Position numbers and translations under genes: made by a program | Shown here: in pieces, positions 8,387 through 18,634 of the stretch | Layout of the letters: each line of letters opens with the position of its first letter | Position numbering within the stretch: the stretch's first letter is position 1 | The notes under the pieces: generated by a model | Databases searched by the model: none | Seen by the model: only the letters and a program-made list of their open reading frames with translations | What the model was told of the DNA's origin: nothing | DNA from: Luteimonas sp. MC1825 | GTDB taxonomy: Bacteria > Pseudomonadota > Gammaproteobacteria > Xanthomonadales > Xanthomonadaceae | NCBI RefSeq assembly: GCF_014764385.1 | Contig: NZ_CP061714.1 | Coordinates: 2,728,001-2,792,000, forward strand | Reading direction: 5' to 3' | Length of the DNA stretch: 64,000 nt

Positions 8387-11300
8387 AGGAACCGCGCCAT
8401 CGACACACCGGTGGTCGGTGGCGCGAACTCCGCGGCCACGTCCACGAAACCCCGCATCACCGCGATCTCGCGCGGCGTGCGGTTGAGGGCATCGCGCAGG
8501 TCGGGATCGCAGCCGGCGCGCAGCAGGTGGTGGGCCATGCGCAACAGGCCGTGCAGCGCGGCCAGGTGCAGCGGCCCGAAGCCACGCGGGTCGTGGGCAT
8601 CCAGTTCGGCATCTTCATCGAGCAGGCGGTCGACGGCGGGCAGCACCACGTCCTCGTCGCAGGCGGTCCCGGGCTCGGCGCGGGCACCGAGCAGCAGCAG
8701 CAGTGGCGTCACGCCACCCGCGGCGCGCGCACCGGGCTCGGCGCCGGCCAGCAGCAGGGTGTCGAGCAGCGCCAGGAGCCGCGGCCGGTCGCGGGCGGTG
8801 AACCCGAACAGCGCCGCGCAGTGCAGCGGCGTGAGTCCCTGCGCGTCGGACGCCTGGACGTTGGCTCCGGCCGACAACAGGCGTGCACAGATGTCTGGCA
8901 GGCCCAGCGCCGAGGCCAGCATCAGCACGGTGACCTCGCCAGGCAGGCGCTGCTCGAGGCTGACCCGGGCGTCGAGCAGGCGTTCGACGATCTCGGCGTG
9001 GCGCATGCTGACCGCGGCCGACAGCGGCGTGGCGCCGGTGTGCGCCGCGCGCTGCGGGTCGGCGCCGCGTTGCAGCAGCAGTTCTAGGGTGGCGGCGTGG
9101 CCGCCGCCGGCGGCCCGCAGCAGCGCGGTGCAGCCCTGCGCGTCGGCGGTGTCGACCGCGAAGCCGAGGTCGAGCAGGCGGCGCACCGCGTCGTGGTCGC
9201 CGACCATGGCGGCCGCCGGGAGGTCGCCGGCGCGCAGCGGGCGGCCGGGCAGCGGCCAGCCGCGCCAGTCGAGCCAGTCGGCGAGATCGCGCCGGCCCGC
9301 CGACAGCGCGACACCGAGCGGCGTCTGCCCGTCGGCGGCGCGGATTTCAGGCGAGGCCCCGCCCTTCACCAGCAGCTTCAGCGCCGGCTCGCGCGCCAGC
9401 GCGGCGGCGATGTGCAACGCGGTCATGCCATGCGCGTCGCGCAGGTCGAGGTCGATGCCGGCGGTGACCAGGCGCTCCAGCATGCGCATCCACCCCAGGC
9501 GCACCGCGAGCGCCGGGGCATGGTCGCCCTCGGGCGACGGCGCGAACACGTCGACGCCCTGGTCGACGAGTTCCAGCGCGAACTGCTCCAGGCCGCGGCC
9601 GGCCTGGTCGCTGCGCGCGCACGCGCCAAGGAATCGCGCCAGGCCACCGGCGCCCGCCACCGAGGCGCCGCCGCGCAGCAGGGCCTGCAGCGCCGGCAGT
9701 GCGTCGGGACCGCGCGCCAGCAGGCGCATCGCCACGGTGTCGCCGCCGTCCACGCGCACATCGGGGTCGGCGCCATGCGCCAGCAGCCAGTCGATGCGTT
9801 CCACCGAAAGCGGGGCGTCGTCGTCCACGAGCAGCTCGCCGAGCTCCGCCGGGGTGACCAACTGCAACAGCGGCTCAAGCTGGTCGTAGCGCGCTTCGCG
9901 CAACTGGCCGCGCAGCACCACGCGCGGAGCGCGGTCGACGGGCGCTGCGGGATCGTCGGGATCATCGCCGAACACGCTGGCCGGCAGCGGGTGGGCGGGA
10001 TCCACCGCCGCCACCAGCGCCCAGCGGCCGGCGGCCGCGGCGTGGTCGATGGCGCGCTTGCCGCCGCCGTCGACGACGTCGGTGGCCACGCCGAGGTCCA
10101 GCAGCCGCTTCACCAGCGCCGGCGACGCCGTTTCGGCGAGGCAGGCCAGATGCAGTGCGTTGCGTCCCGCGCCGTCGATGGCGTGCACGTCCCCGCGCGT
10201 GGCCAGCAGTTCGAAGGCGGCGCTGCCGCCGCCGCGCGCGGCGTCGAGCAGTGGCGTGCGGCCTTCGCCATCACGGGCGTCGATGCTGGCGTGGGCCTCG
10301 AGCAGCGCGGCGACGATATCGGCGTGTCCGGCGAGCGCGGCCTCGTGCAGCGCGCTCCGGCCACCGGCATCGCGCGCGTCCACCTTGGCCTTGTGCTTGA
10401 GCAGCAGGGTGACGCCGGCGACGTCGTCGTCCTCGCCACCGGCGGCGGCGAGCAGCGCCGGAGTGCCCCCGGCCGGCTCGGGCCTGGCGCCACGCTCGAG
10501 CAGGAAGCGCGCCAGGCGCCAGTTGCCGCTGGCGCAGGCGATGCCAAGCGGAGTGACGCCGTCGTTGTTGAGCACGTCGACTTCGGCGGCGGCGTCGCGC
10601 AGCAGTGCGGCCACGCCCGGATCGGAACTGCGCGCGGCATGGTGCAGCGGGGTGTTGCCGTCGCGGTCGACGGCGCGGGGATCGGCGCCGTTGGCCAGCA
10701 GGGTGGTGACCGCATCCGGCCGGCCGTGCCAGCTGTCGCGGGTGGCGGCGAGCAGCGGGGTGATGCCGGCGTGGGCGGCGTTGAGTTCCACGCCGCCGGC
10801 GATCAGCGCGCGCAGCAGGCGCAGGTCGGGCAGCACGGCGGCGAGCACTGGCAGCGAGCGCTGGTCGCGCTCGTCGGCCGGCGGCAGCGCACGTGGATCG
10901 CAGCCGGCTTCGAGCAGCGCCAGCGCACGCTCGACGCGGCCGCTGCGGGCCGCGGCATACAGCGCGGCCACCGGATCATCCGCGCCGTCATCAAGGTCGG
11001 CGGCCGTGCCATGCGGCTCGGGCATGTCCACCACGTCCAGCGCGACCGTGTCCGGGGCGGCCGCGCGCTGCAGCGCCCAGTGCAGCGCCGGCCAGGCCAC
11101 GGCGGCCAGCGCGGCCAGCAGCCAGCGTGCGTTGCCGGCCACCAGGCCCGGCCAGCCCAGGGCCAGGCCGATGGCGAGGATGGCGGCGATCGCCAGCGCC
11201 ACCCGCAGTCCGCGCCAGCTCGAGCCGTCGCGGTCGTCCAGCGTGCGCCAGTGCGCGGCGAGCGTGCCGCCGCCGTCGCGTTCGGCGGCATGCCACAGCG

Positions 11301-11658
11301 GCCACAGCCGCCACAGCGCGATGACCCCGAGGCCCGCCGTCGCGCTCAGTGCCAGCGCGGCGCCCAGCGACGCGCCGCCACTGGCCAGCAGCGCCGACAA
11401 CGGCCAGCCGACCAGCAGCGCGGTGGCGCCGGAGGCCAGCGCCCAGAGCAGCAACAGGGCGAGCAGGTCACGGCGCAGGGCGGCCGGATCCAGCGCCGCG
11501 TGCGCGCCGCGCCACTGGCGCACGCCCAGCGCGAGCAGCGGCTGAGCCAGCCACGCCGCGGGCACGGCAATCGCCGCGACCGCCGTGGCGGCGGTGGACA
11601 GGAGGCCGGCGGCGAGCAGCAGGCCGGCGCGCGGCAGCGGGCGCGGCGACTCAGGCAT
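8371..11658 (-). CDS. Large membrane-anchored ankyrin-repeat protein
   Basis: A 1095-residue protein. The first 200 residues contain about five hydrophobic segments (roughly 10-35, 65-85, 90-110, 150-172, 178-195), separated by Arg-rich loops. The remainder is a long ankyrin array with many units of the GxTPLHxAA...LLxxGAD type from about 230 to 1080. Ankyrin arrays bind other proteins; with the membrane anchor this suggests an inner-membrane scaffold facing the cytoplasm. No catalytic domain is seen. The ATG overlaps the stop of the upstream ycgL gene by eight bases, so the two are probably co-translated. Confidence 0.85.
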   Translation of the reverse strand: MPESPRPLPRAGLLLAAGLLSTAATAVAAIAVPAAWLAQPLLALGVRQWRGAHAALDPAALRRDLLALLLLWALASGATALLVGWPLSALLASGGASLGAALALSATAGLGVIALWRLWPLWHAAERDGGGTLAAHWRTLDDRDGSSWRGLRVALAIAAILAIGLALGWPGLVAGNARWLLAALAAVAWPALHWALQRAAAPDTVALDVVDMPEPHGTAADLDDGADDPVAALYAAARSGRVERALALLEAGCDPRALPPADERDQRSLPVLAAVLPDLRLLRALIAGGVELNAAHAGITPLLAATRDSWHGRPDAVTTLLANGADPRAVDRDGNTPLHHAARSSDPGVAALLRDAAAEVDVLNNDGVTPLGIACASGNWRLARFLLERGARPEPAGGTPALLAAAGGEDDDVAGVTLLLKHKAKVDARDAGGRSALHEAALAGHADIVAALLEAHASIDARDGEGRTPLLDAARGGGSAAFELLATRGDVHAIDGAGRNALHLACLAETASPALVKRLLDLGVATDVVDGGGKRAIDHAAAAGRWALVAAVDPAHPLPASVFGDDPDDPAAPVDRAPRVVLRGQLREARYDQLEPLLQLVTPAELGELLVDDDAPLSVERIDWLLAHGADPDVRVDGGDTVAMRLLARGPDALPALQALLRGGASVAGAGGLARFLGACARSDQAGRGLEQFALELVDQGVDVFAPSPEGDHAPALAVRLGWMRMLERLVTAGIDLDLRDAHGMTALHIAAALAREPALKLLVKGGASPEIRAADGQTPLGVALSAGRRDLADWLDWRGWPLPGRPLRAGDLPAAAMVGDHDAVRRLLDLGFAVDTADAQGCTALLRAAGGGHAATLELLLQRGADPQRAAHTGATPLSAAVSMRHAEIVERLLDARVSLEQRLPGEVTVLMLASALGLPDICARLLSAGANVQASDAQGLTPLHCAALFGFTARDRPRLLALLDTLLLAGAEPGARAAGGVTPLLLLLGARAEPGTACDEDVVLPAVDRLLDEDAELDAHDPRGFGPLHLAALHGLLRMAHHLLRAGCDPDLRDALNRTPREIAVMRGFVDVAAEFAPPTTGVSMARFLREPR

Positions 11659-11923
11659 CGGTGCCCCAATCCTCGGTCATCGGATCCAGCGCGGCGCGCG
11701 GCGGCATCTGCAGGTGGAAACCACGCAGGGCCAGGTTGCCGCGGACCACCGCGGCGTCCTCGATCGCAAGCCTGCGCCCGGGTTCGAGCGCCACCTCGAG
11801 GACGAACTGCAGCTCGCCCAGTTCGGCGCGCAGCGATTCGGGGAGGCGTTCGAACTCCTCCCGCTCGGCGAGATAGACATAGGTGTCGGCCTTGCGAAGG
11901 CTCTTGTAGACGTAGGCGTGCAT
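11651..11923 (-). CDS. YcgL-domain protein
   Basis: A 90-residue protein beginning MHAYVYKSLRKADTYVYL, the characteristic opening of the YcgL family (small proteins of unknown function common in Gammaproteobacteria). The start is fixed by this motif. The stop codon overlaps the ankyrin-protein start, and the gene lies 137 bases downstream of cydB on the same strand. No small CydX-like subunit is visible in that gap. Confidence 0.85.
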   Translation of the reverse strand: MHAYVYKSLRKADTYVYLAEREEFERLPESLRAELGELQFVLEVALEPGRRLAIEDAAVVRGNLALRGFHLQMPPRAALDPMTEDWGTDA

Positions 11924-12060
11924 CGACGGGTCTGCGGTCGGTTGGTGCCGACGGCGGAGATCGCGCATCGACGCACCGGGGCGGAAGCCTGCAGCATAAA
12001 GCAACCGTGCCGCGAAGCCCGCCGCAGCCGCGAACCGGAGTGCCCGGCGACGGCGCAGGT

Positions 12061-13074
12061 TCAGTGGTAGCCGGCGTTGGCCTCGATCTTGCCGCGGAAC
12101 ACCGAATACGACCACGCCGTGTAGCCGAGGATCACCGGCAGCAGCACCACCAGCCCGCCGAGCACGAACAGCTGCGACGACGGCGGCGACGCGGCCTCCC
12201 AGATGCTCAGCGACGGCGGCACGATGTTCGGCCAGATGCCCAGCACCAGGCCGATGAAGCCCAGCAGGAAGAAGCTCAGCGACAGCAGGAACGGCCGCAC
12301 GTCGCGCCCCTCGTGCATCGTTGCGCGCCACAGCGCGAACACGTTGGCCAGCGCCAGCAGCGGCACCGGCGCCAGCCACCAGAAGTTGCCGTCGGCGAAC
12401 CAGCGCGCCATGACCTGCGAATCGAGGAACGGCAGCCAGGCGCTCACCAGGCCCATGAACACCGCGACCACCAGCACCAGCGGCCGCGCCAGCGTGCGCG
12501 CCACCAGCTGCAGCCGCCCGGCGGTCTTGAGGACCAGCCAGCACGCGCCGAGCAGCGCGTAGCCGAACAGCACCGCGGCGCCGGTCAGCATCGAGAACGG
12601 GCTGAACCAGTCGAAGATGCCGCCGACGTACTTGCCCGCCTCCAGCGGCATGCCTTCGACCAGCGCGCCGAGGATCACGCCCTGCGAAAAGGCCGCCACC
12701 ATCGAGCCGACGGCGAACGCTCCGCCCCAGAAGCGCTTCGCGCGCCGCGCCTTGAAGCGGAACTCGAACGCCACGCCGCGGAAGATCAGCGCGATCAGCA
12801 TCAGCAGCACCGGCACGTACAGCGCCGACAGCACCACCGCGTAGGCCTTCGGGAACGCCGCCAGCAGCGCGGTGCCGCCGAGCACGAGCCAGGTCTCGTT
12901 GCCGTCCCAGATCGGCGCCGCGGTGTTCATCATGTGGTCGAGCTGGTCGCTGTCCTCGGCGAACGGCGCGAGGATGCCCAGGCCCAGCACGAAGCCGTCG
13001 AGCAGCACGTACATCAGCACGCCGAAGCCGATCACGCCGAACCAGACCACCGGCAGCCAGGTCTCCATGCTCAT
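12061..13074 (-). CDS. cydB: Cytochrome bd-type quinol oxidase subunit II
   Basis: A 337-residue, strongly hydrophobic protein of CydB length, with the family opening WFGVIGFGVLMYVLLDGFVLG and the motif APIWDGNETWLV near residue 53. With CydA it forms a heme-bd ubiquinol oxidase that reduces oxygen to water without pumping protons. Its ATG overlaps the cydA stop as ATGA, giving tight translational coupling. The pair looks like the CIO (cyanide-insensitive) branch because of the short Q-loop of subunit I. Confidence 0.93.
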   Translation of the reverse strand: MSMETWLPVVWFGVIGFGVLMYVLLDGFVLGLGILAPFAEDSDQLDHMMNTAAPIWDGNETWLVLGGTALLAAFPKAYAVVLSALYVPVLLMLIALIFRGVAFEFRFKARRAKRFWGGAFAVGSMVAAFSQGVILGALVEGMPLEAGKYVGGIFDWFSPFSMLTGAAVLFGYALLGACWLVLKTAGRLQLVARTLARPLVLVVAVFMGLVSAWLPFLDSQVMARWFADGNFWWLAPVPLLALANVFALWRATMHEGRDVRPFLLSLSFFLLGFIGLVLGIWPNIVPPSLSIWEAASPPSSQLFVLGGLVVLLPVILGYTAWSYSVFRGKIEANAGYH

Positions 13075-14480
13075 GGCCCCACCTTCGCGGCATCGTCGTC
13101 GTCGCCGACCGACAGCGGCCGCGCCGGCGTCTTGTCGCCACCTTCGGTATCGGGCGCGTCCTCGAACGGCTGCGGCCCCTTGCGCACCAGGCCCAGCAGG
13201 TACCAGATGCCGGCGCCGAAGATCACCGCGTACGCGACGGCGTACGTCGCCAGCGATGCCATCACCGCCGCCGCCTCGATGTTGGGGCTGACCGCCTCGC
13301 TGGTGCGCAACAGGCCATAGATCACGTACGGCTGGCGGCCGATCTCCACCACGTACCAGCCCGCCAGCAAGGCGATGAACCCGGCCGGGCTGAGCAGCCG
13401 CCAGCCATCGAGCAGCCAGCGCGAAGCGAACAGGCGCCCGCGCCACCAGACGAACGCCGAGGCCAGCGCAAGCGCCAGCATCGCGAGGCCCAGCCCGACC
13501 ATGATCCGGAAGCCCCAGAACACCGGCAGCACCGGTGGCCGTTCGCTGGCCGGCACCGCCTTCAAGGGCTGGATCTCGCCGTCCCAGCTGTGGGTGAGGA
13601 TCAGGCTGCCCAGCCGTGGCACCGCAAGCTCGTAGCGGTTGCGCTCCGCGGCGGCATCGGGCCAGGCGAACAGCACCAGCGGCACGCCCGCGCCGGGCTC
13701 GCCCGCCTCCCAGTGGCCCTCCATCGCCGCCAGCTTCACCGGCTGGTGCTCGCCGACGTTGAGGCCGTGCAGGTCGCCGACCAGCACCTGCAGCGGCAGC
13801 GCGATCGCGGCGAACGCCACCGCCAATGTCAGCATGCGCCGTCCTTCCGCCTCGTGCACGCCGCGCCGCAGGTACCAGGCGCTCACCCCGCCGATCACGA
13901 AGCACGTGGTGATGAACGCCGCCAGCACCATGTGCGCCAGCCGGTACGGAAACGAGGGGTTGAAGATGATTGCCAGCCAGTCGACCGGCTGGAACATGCC
14001 GTCGACGATCTCGTGGCCCTGCGGCGTCTGCATCCAGCTGTTGGCGGCAAGGATCCAGAAGGTCGAAAACAGCGTGCCCAGCGCCACCATGCAGGTCGCG
14101 AAGAAATGCAGCCTGGGTGACACCCGCTTCCAGCCGAACAGCATCACGCCGAGGAAGCTGGCCTCGAGGAAAAACGCCGTCAGCACCTCGTAGGCCAACA
14201 GCGGACCGAGAATGGCGCCGGCGCGCTCGGAGAGCACGGCCCAGTTGGTGCCGAACTGGAAGCTCATCACGATGCCGCTGACCACGCCCATCCCGAACGA
14301 GATCGCGAAGATCCTGAGCCAGAAGAAGTACAGGTCGCGCCACATCGTGTCGCGGGTGCGCAGCCAGCGCCACTCGAGGAACGCCAACCAGTGCGCCAGG
14401 CCGATGGTGAAGGCCGGGAACAGGATGTGGAACGAGATCACGAAGCCGAACTGGATCCGCGACAGCAGCAGGGCCTCCAC
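13071..14480 (-). CDS. cydA: Cytochrome bd-type quinol oxidase subunit I (CIO type)
   Basis: The 469-residue subunit I begins MEALLLSRIQFGFVISFHIL; His 18 matches the axial heme-b595 ligand position. The GHxxxxLAAMEG-type quinol-site segment reads GEHQPVKLAAMEG, and the following Q-loop is short as in CIO oxidases (CioA) rather than E. coli CydA. It binds the three hemes and oxidises quinol at the periplasmic face. The C-terminal 30 residues are polar and acidic. It is the first gene of the cydAB pair. An S9 peptidase is encoded divergently upstream. Confidence 0.93.
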   Translation of the reverse strand: MEALLLSRIQFGFVISFHILFPAFTIGLAHWLAFLEWRWLRTRDTMWRDLYFFWLRIFAISFGMGVVSGIVMSFQFGTNWAVLSERAGAILGPLLAYEVLTAFFLEASFLGVMLFGWKRVSPRLHFFATCMVALGTLFSTFWILAANSWMQTPQGHEIVDGMFQPVDWLAIIFNPSFPYRLAHMVLAAFITTCFVIGGVSAWYLRRGVHEAEGRRMLTLAVAFAAIALPLQVLVGDLHGLNVGEHQPVKLAAMEGHWEAGEPGAGVPLVLFAWPDAAAERNRYELAVPRLGSLILTHSWDGEIQPLKAVPASERPPVLPVFWGFRIMVGLGLAMLALALASAFVWWRGRLFASRWLLDGWRLLSPAGFIALLAGWYVVEIGRQPYVIYGLLRTSEAVSPNIEAAAVMASLATYAVAYAVIFGAGIWYLLGLVRKGPQPFEDAPDTEGGDKTPARPLSVGDDDDAAKVGP

Positions 14481-14644
14481 GCCGTTCTCCGCGATGCGGA
14501 CGGGCGCATCGCCGCCGCCGATTGTGCGCCGAACCGGCGCGAGCGCGGTTCAGGCCATGTGAACACCACCATGACCACCGGCCCTCAGGCATGGCGCGGC
14601 TGGCTGATACGCTGGCGCGTCACCGTTCCAGGGGTCCCCGCACC

Positions 14645-17035
14645 ATGCGCCATCGCTCCGTCGCTCCGCTTCTGTCGCTGCTGCTCGCCGCGGTTCCGGC
14701 TGGCCTCGCCCTGGCGCAACCCGCGCAGGTGCTCGACCTGCACCAGGTGATGGCCGACCCCGACTGGATCGGCCAGCCGGTCGAGCGGATGTGGTGGTCA
14801 TGGGACGGCGACACCGCCTACTACAGCGCCAAGCGCATCGGCAGCAACGTCCGCGACACATACGCCCAGCCCATCGACGGAGGCGCGGCGACGCTGGTCG
14901 ATGGCGCCGCGCGCGGCGGGATCGACGCGCTCGCCCCGCTTTACGATGCCGCGCGCACGCGCATGGCGTTCGTGCGCAACGGCGACGTCTTCGTCCGCGA
15001 CCTGCGCGGTGGCGCGCTGCAGCAGCTGACCCGCAGCGAGGCGCTGGAATCGCAGCTGCAGTGGGCGCGCGACGGCGCGCTGGTGTGGCGCAGCGGCAAT
15101 GACTGGTTCCGCTGGAGCGCCGCGACCGGCGTCGGCCAGGCGGCGACCCTCAAGGCCGAGGACGCCCCGGGCACCGCGCCCAAGGCCGACGAACTCCGCG
15201 AGCGCCAGCTGCGCTATATCGAGACGCTGCGCGTGGAACGCGCGCGCCGCGACGAAATGCGCGAACAGTCCGACGCCTGGCGCCGCGTCGACCCCACGCG
15301 CGCGCCGGCCCCGGCTTACCTGGGCAAGGACGTCGAGATCCAGGGCAGCGCGCTGTCGCCGGACGGCCGCTGGCTGCTGGCGGTCACCCAGGCCAAGGGG
15401 GCCGAGTCGGGGCAGAAGGGCAAGATGCCGCAGTACGTCACCGAATCCGGCTACGAGGAGTTCGAGGACGTGCGCACCCGCGTCGGCCGCGGCGACCCCG
15501 CGCCGCAGTCGCTGTGGCTGGTGTCCGTGGCCGATGGCCAGGTGCGCGAGCTGAAGACCGACAGCCTGCCCGGCATCGGCGCCGACCCGCTGGCCGCGCT
15601 GCGCAAGACCGCGGGCCAGGACCCGCTGAAGGGCAACCGCGCGCTGCGCCTCGAGGCCGGCGGACCCGACGGCATCGCCGACGGCGCGCGCTGGAGCGAC
15701 GACAGTCGCGGCCTGGCGCTGATGCTGCATGCGGTGGACAACAAGGACCGCTGGCTGGCCACCGTCGACCTGGCGCAGGCGCGCCTGCTGCCGGTGCACC
15801 GGCTGACCGACGAAGCCTGGATCAACTGGGGCTTCAACGACTTCGGCTGGATGCCCGACGGCGGCGACCTGTGGTTCCTGTCCGAGGAGTCGGGCTGGTC
15901 ACACCTCTATCGCGCGTCCGGCGGCCGTGCCAGGGCGCTGACCTCGGGGCGCTGGGAGGCGTCGATGCCGGTGCTGTCCGCCGACGGCCGCAGCTTCCTG
16001 TTCCTCTGCAACCGCGCGCGTCCGGGTGACTACGAGGTCTGCCAGGTCGACGCCGCCGGCGGCTCGGTGCGCGAGATCACCGCGCTCGACGGCGTGGAGG
16101 ATTTCGTCGCCTCGCCGGACGGCAGCCACGTACTGGTGCGTCATTCGCGCAGCTATCTGCCGCCGCAGCTGTCGGTGGTGGACGCCGCGGGCGGCAGCGC
16201 GCGCCAGCTCACCGACACCCGCTCGGCGGAATTCAAGCGCTTCGACTGGCTGCAGCCCGAATACGTGCAGGTCCCGTCGAAGCACCGCGCCGGCACTGTC
16301 TGGGGCAAGTACTACGGCCCCGCCACGATGGAGCCGGGTCGCAAGTACCCGGTGGTGATGTTCGTACACGGCGCCGGCTACCTGCAGAACGTCAGCGACC
16401 GCTATCCGAACTACTTCCGCGAACAGATGTTCCACAACCTGCTGGTGCAGCAGGGCTACATCGTGCTGGACCTGGATTTCCGCGCCTCCGAAGGCTACGG
16501 CCGCGACTGGCGCACGGCGATCTACCGGCAGATGGGCCATCCGGAACTCGAGGACCATCTCGACGGCATCGACTGGCTGGTCGCGCACAAGCAGGCAGAC
16601 CGCGAACGAGTCGGCATCTACGGCGGCAGCTACGGCGGGTTCCTGACGTTCATGGCGCTGTTCCGCGAGCCGGGCACGTTCAAGGCCGGCGCGGCGCTGC
16701 GCCCGGTGAGCGACTGGTCGCAGTACAACCACGCGTACACCGCGAACATCCTCAACACGCCGGCGCTCGATCCGGGCGCCTACGCGAAGTCGTCGCCGCT
16801 GGAGTACGCCGAAGGCCTGCAGGACCACCTGCTGATCGCGCACGGCATGATCGACGACAACGTGTTCTACAAGGACTCGGTGATGCTGGCGCAGCGCCTG
16901 ATCGAGCTGCGCAAGGACAAGTGGGAGCTGGCGAGCTATCCGCTGGAGCGGCACGGGTTCGTGCATGCCGACTCCTGGTACGACGAGTACCGGCGCATCC
17001 TCGAGTTGTTCAACCGCACGCTCAAGGCGCCCTGA
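14645..17035 (+). CDS. Secreted S9-family serine peptidase
   Basis: A 796-residue exported protein: signal peptide with a hydrophobic core at about 7-24 (cleaved near LALAQ), an N-terminal beta-propeller with WD40-like PD40 segments ([15 protein letters not shown]), and a C-terminal alpha/beta-hydrolase. The catalytic triad is Ser 662 in GGSYGG, Asp 737 in IDDNVFY and His 770 in ERHGFVH. The family cleaves short peptides, often after proline or as acyl/dipeptidyl aminopeptidases. The start at ATG 14645 gives the signal peptide at the N-terminus. It stands alone, upstream of hemF, and is one of three secreted peptidase-like proteins in the window. Confidence 0.9.
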   Translation: MRHRSVAPLLSLLLAAVPAGLALAQPAQVLDLHQVMADPDWIGQPVERMWWSWDGDTAYYSAKRIGSNVRDTYAQPIDGGAATLVDGAARGGIDALAPLYDAARTRMAFVRNGDVFVRDLRGGALQQLTRSEALESQLQWARDGALVWRSGNDWFRWSAATGVGQAATLKAEDAPGTAPKADELRERQLRYIETLRVERARRDEMREQSDAWRRVDPTRAPAPAYLGKDVEIQGSALSPDGRWLLAVTQAKGAESGQKGKMPQYVTESGYEEFEDVRTRVGRGDPAPQSLWLVSVADGQVRELKTDSLPGIGADPLAALRKTAGQDPLKGNRALRLEAGGPDGIADGARWSDDSRGLALMLHAVDNKDRWLATVDLAQARLLPVHRLTDEAWINWGFNDFGWMPDGGDLWFLSEESGWSHLYRASGGRARALTSGRWEASMPVLSADGRSFLFLCNRARPGDYEVCQVDAAGGSVREITALDGVEDFVASPDGSHVLVRHSRSYLPPQLSVVDAAGGSARQLTDTRSAEFKRFDWLQPEYVQVPSKHRAGTVWGKYYGPATMEPGRKYPVVMFVHGAGYLQNVSDRYPNYFREQMFHNLLVQQGYIVLDLDFRASEGYGRDWRTAIYRQMGHPELEDHLDGIDWLVAHKQADRERVGIYGGSYGGFLTFMALFREPGTFKAGAALRPVSDWSQYNHAYTANILNTPALDPGAYAKSSPLEYAEGLQDHLLIAHGMIDDNVFYKDSVMLAQRLIELRKDKWELASYPLERHGFVHADSWYDEYRRILELFNRTLKAP

Positions 17036-17054
17036 GGGCGCCGGCACGGCGGCT

Positions 17055-17060
17055 TACAAT
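17055..17060 (+). promoter_or_regulatory. -10 element of hemF, probably leaderless
   Basis: TACAAT lies exactly six bases before the hemF ATG, so transcription would begin at or within a base of the start codon. There is no ribosome site in the gap. Confidence 0.55.
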
Positions 17061-17066
17061 GGCGCC

Positions 17067-17999
17067 ATGAACGATTTCGACCGCGTCCGCGGCTACCTGA
17101 CCGACCTGCAGGACCGCATCTGCGCGGCCATGGAAGGCGCCGACGGCGCCGCCCGGTTCCATGAGGACGCATGGACACGGCCCGACGACAGCGCCGACGG
17201 CGGCCTGTCCGGCGGCGGGCGCACCCGCATCCTGCGCGACGGCGCGGTGTTCGAGCAGGCCGGCATCGGCTTCTCGGACGTCTCCGGCACCCGCCTGCCG
17301 CCGTCGGCCACCGCCAACCGGCCGGAGCTCGCCGGCGCCTCGTGGCGCGCGGTCGGCGTGTCGCTGGTGTTCCACCCGCGCAATCCCTACCTGCCGACCA
17401 CCCATGCCAACGTCCGCCATTTCCGCGCCGAGCGCGATGGCGCCACCGTGGCCTCGTGGTTCGGCGGCGGCTTCGACCTCACGCCCTTCTATCCCTTCGA
17501 CGACGACGTGCTGCACTGGCACCGCACCGCGCGCGCGCTGTGCGAGCCGTTCGGCGGCGAGGCGCGCTACGCGGCGCACAAGCGCTGGTGCGACGAGTAC
17601 TTCTTCCTGAAGCACCGCGACGAGACGCGCGGCGTCGGCGGGCTGTTCTTCGACGACCTGGCCGACGACTTCGAGCGCGACTTCGCCTACACGCGCGCGG
17701 TCGGCGATGGTTTCCTCGACGCCTGGCTACCGATCGTGGAGCGCCGCAAGGCGATGCCCTGGGGCGAGCGCGAACGCGAATTCCAGCTCTACCGCCGCGG
17801 CCGCTACGTCGAGTTCAACCTCGTCTGGGACCGCGGCACCCACTTCGGCCTGCAGTCGGGTGGCCGCAGCGAATCGATCCTGATGAGCCTGCCACCGCTG
17901 GCACGCTGGGAATACGGCTACCAGCCCGAGCCTGGCAGCCCGGAAGCGCGCCTGGCCGACTACCTCCTCCCTCGTGACTGGCTGGCGGACCCGGGCTGA
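17067..17999 (+). CDS. hemF: Oxygen-dependent coproporphyrinogen III oxidase
   Basis: A 310-residue protein of HemF length and sequence, with the signature [20 protein letters not shown] near residues 98-117, the segment [14 protein letters not shown], and the C-terminal [20 protein letters not shown]. HemF decarboxylates coproporphyrinogen III to protoporphyrinogen IX using oxygen, in the cytoplasm, late in heme synthesis. hemB, the first committed enzyme of the same pathway, lies at 54.3 kb in this window. The ATG at 17067 is chosen because homology starts at MNDF and a TACAAT hexamer stands six bases upstream. Confidence 0.97.
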   Translation: MNDFDRVRGYLTDLQDRICAAMEGADGAARFHEDAWTRPDDSADGGLSGGGRTRILRDGAVFEQAGIGFSDVSGTRLPPSATANRPELAGASWRAVGVSLVFHPRNPYLPTTHANVRHFRAERDGATVASWFGGGFDLTPFYPFDDDVLHWHRTARALCEPFGGEARYAAHKRWCDEYFFLKHRDETRGVGGLFFDDLADDFERDFAYTRAVGDGFLDAWLPIVERRKAMPWGEREREFQLYRRGRYVEFNLVWDRGTHFGLQSGGRSESILMSLPPLARWEYGYQPEPGSPEARLADYLLPRDWLADPG

Positions 18000-18036
18000 G
18001 GGCGCAAATCCGTGGCAATAAGGCTCTCGCGCCTGC

Positions 18037-18528
18037 TCAGCGCGAACCGTCGCTGCGCGGGACCACCGTGATGGTGCCGTCGACTTCGAGGGTCACCAGG
18101 GCGGCGCCGGTGATGTCGGGCAGGCCGCTGTCGCGCAGGGCCTCCTCGATGTCCTTGCGGCTGATGTTCTGTGCCCGCAGCACGGGTTCGAACATCACCC
18201 CGTCGCGCGCCAGCAGCACCGGACTGCCTTCGACCAGCTTTTCCACCCGCCGGCTGCGCGCGCTCGCGAAGCCCACCACCCAGTTGCAGGCGATCAGCGT
18301 GGCGGCCAGCAGCAATCCGCCGGGCAGCGAGAAATCCTCCCCGATCAGCGAGTTCTGCACCGCCGAGCCCAGCAGCACCACGACCACCAGGTCGAACGGC
18401 GTGAACTGGCCGACCGTGCGCTTGCCCGACATGCGCAGCATCGCCAGCAGGATGAAATAGACCACCACTGCGCGCAGCACGAACTCCCACCAGGGCATCG
18501 CGAGTTCGAACATGTCGGGCATGGCCAC
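18037..18528 (-). CDS. YetF-like (DUF421) membrane protein
   Basis: A 163-residue protein with three hydrophobic segments (about 14-31, 43-61, 70-86) carrying the family motif RMSGKRTVGQFTPFDLVV, followed by a small soluble domain (about 95-155) of YetF type. The DUF421 family is widespread and of unknown biochemical role; some members are linked to spore or envelope functions. An internal ATG two codons in is an equally possible start. It converges on hemF and precedes no obvious partner. Confidence 0.8.
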   Translation of the reverse strand: MAMPDMFELAMPWWEFVLRAVVVYFILLAMLRMSGKRTVGQFTPFDLVVVVLLGSAVQNSLIGEDFSLPGGLLLAATLIACNWVVGFASARSRRVEKLVEGSPVLLARDGVMFEPVLRAQNISRKDIEEALRDSGLPDITGAALVTLEVDGTITVVPRSDGSR

Positions 18529-18634
18529 TGCACTCTTCGTACGGGGCTTGAGTGTCTCCAGCGCGCCGTGAAGGAGCCGCGTTCACGCACGCGCGCGGCG
18601 CAGGCCTCCCGGGCGAGCGTCGGACCCCAGCGGC

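Noticed and set aside
9097..13320. A 1407-codon open frame on the plus strand opposite the ankyrin and cydAB genes
   Set aside because: It is antisense to well-supported genes, has a His/Arg/Gln-rich composition typical of the reverse frame of high-GC coding DNA, and shows no domain.
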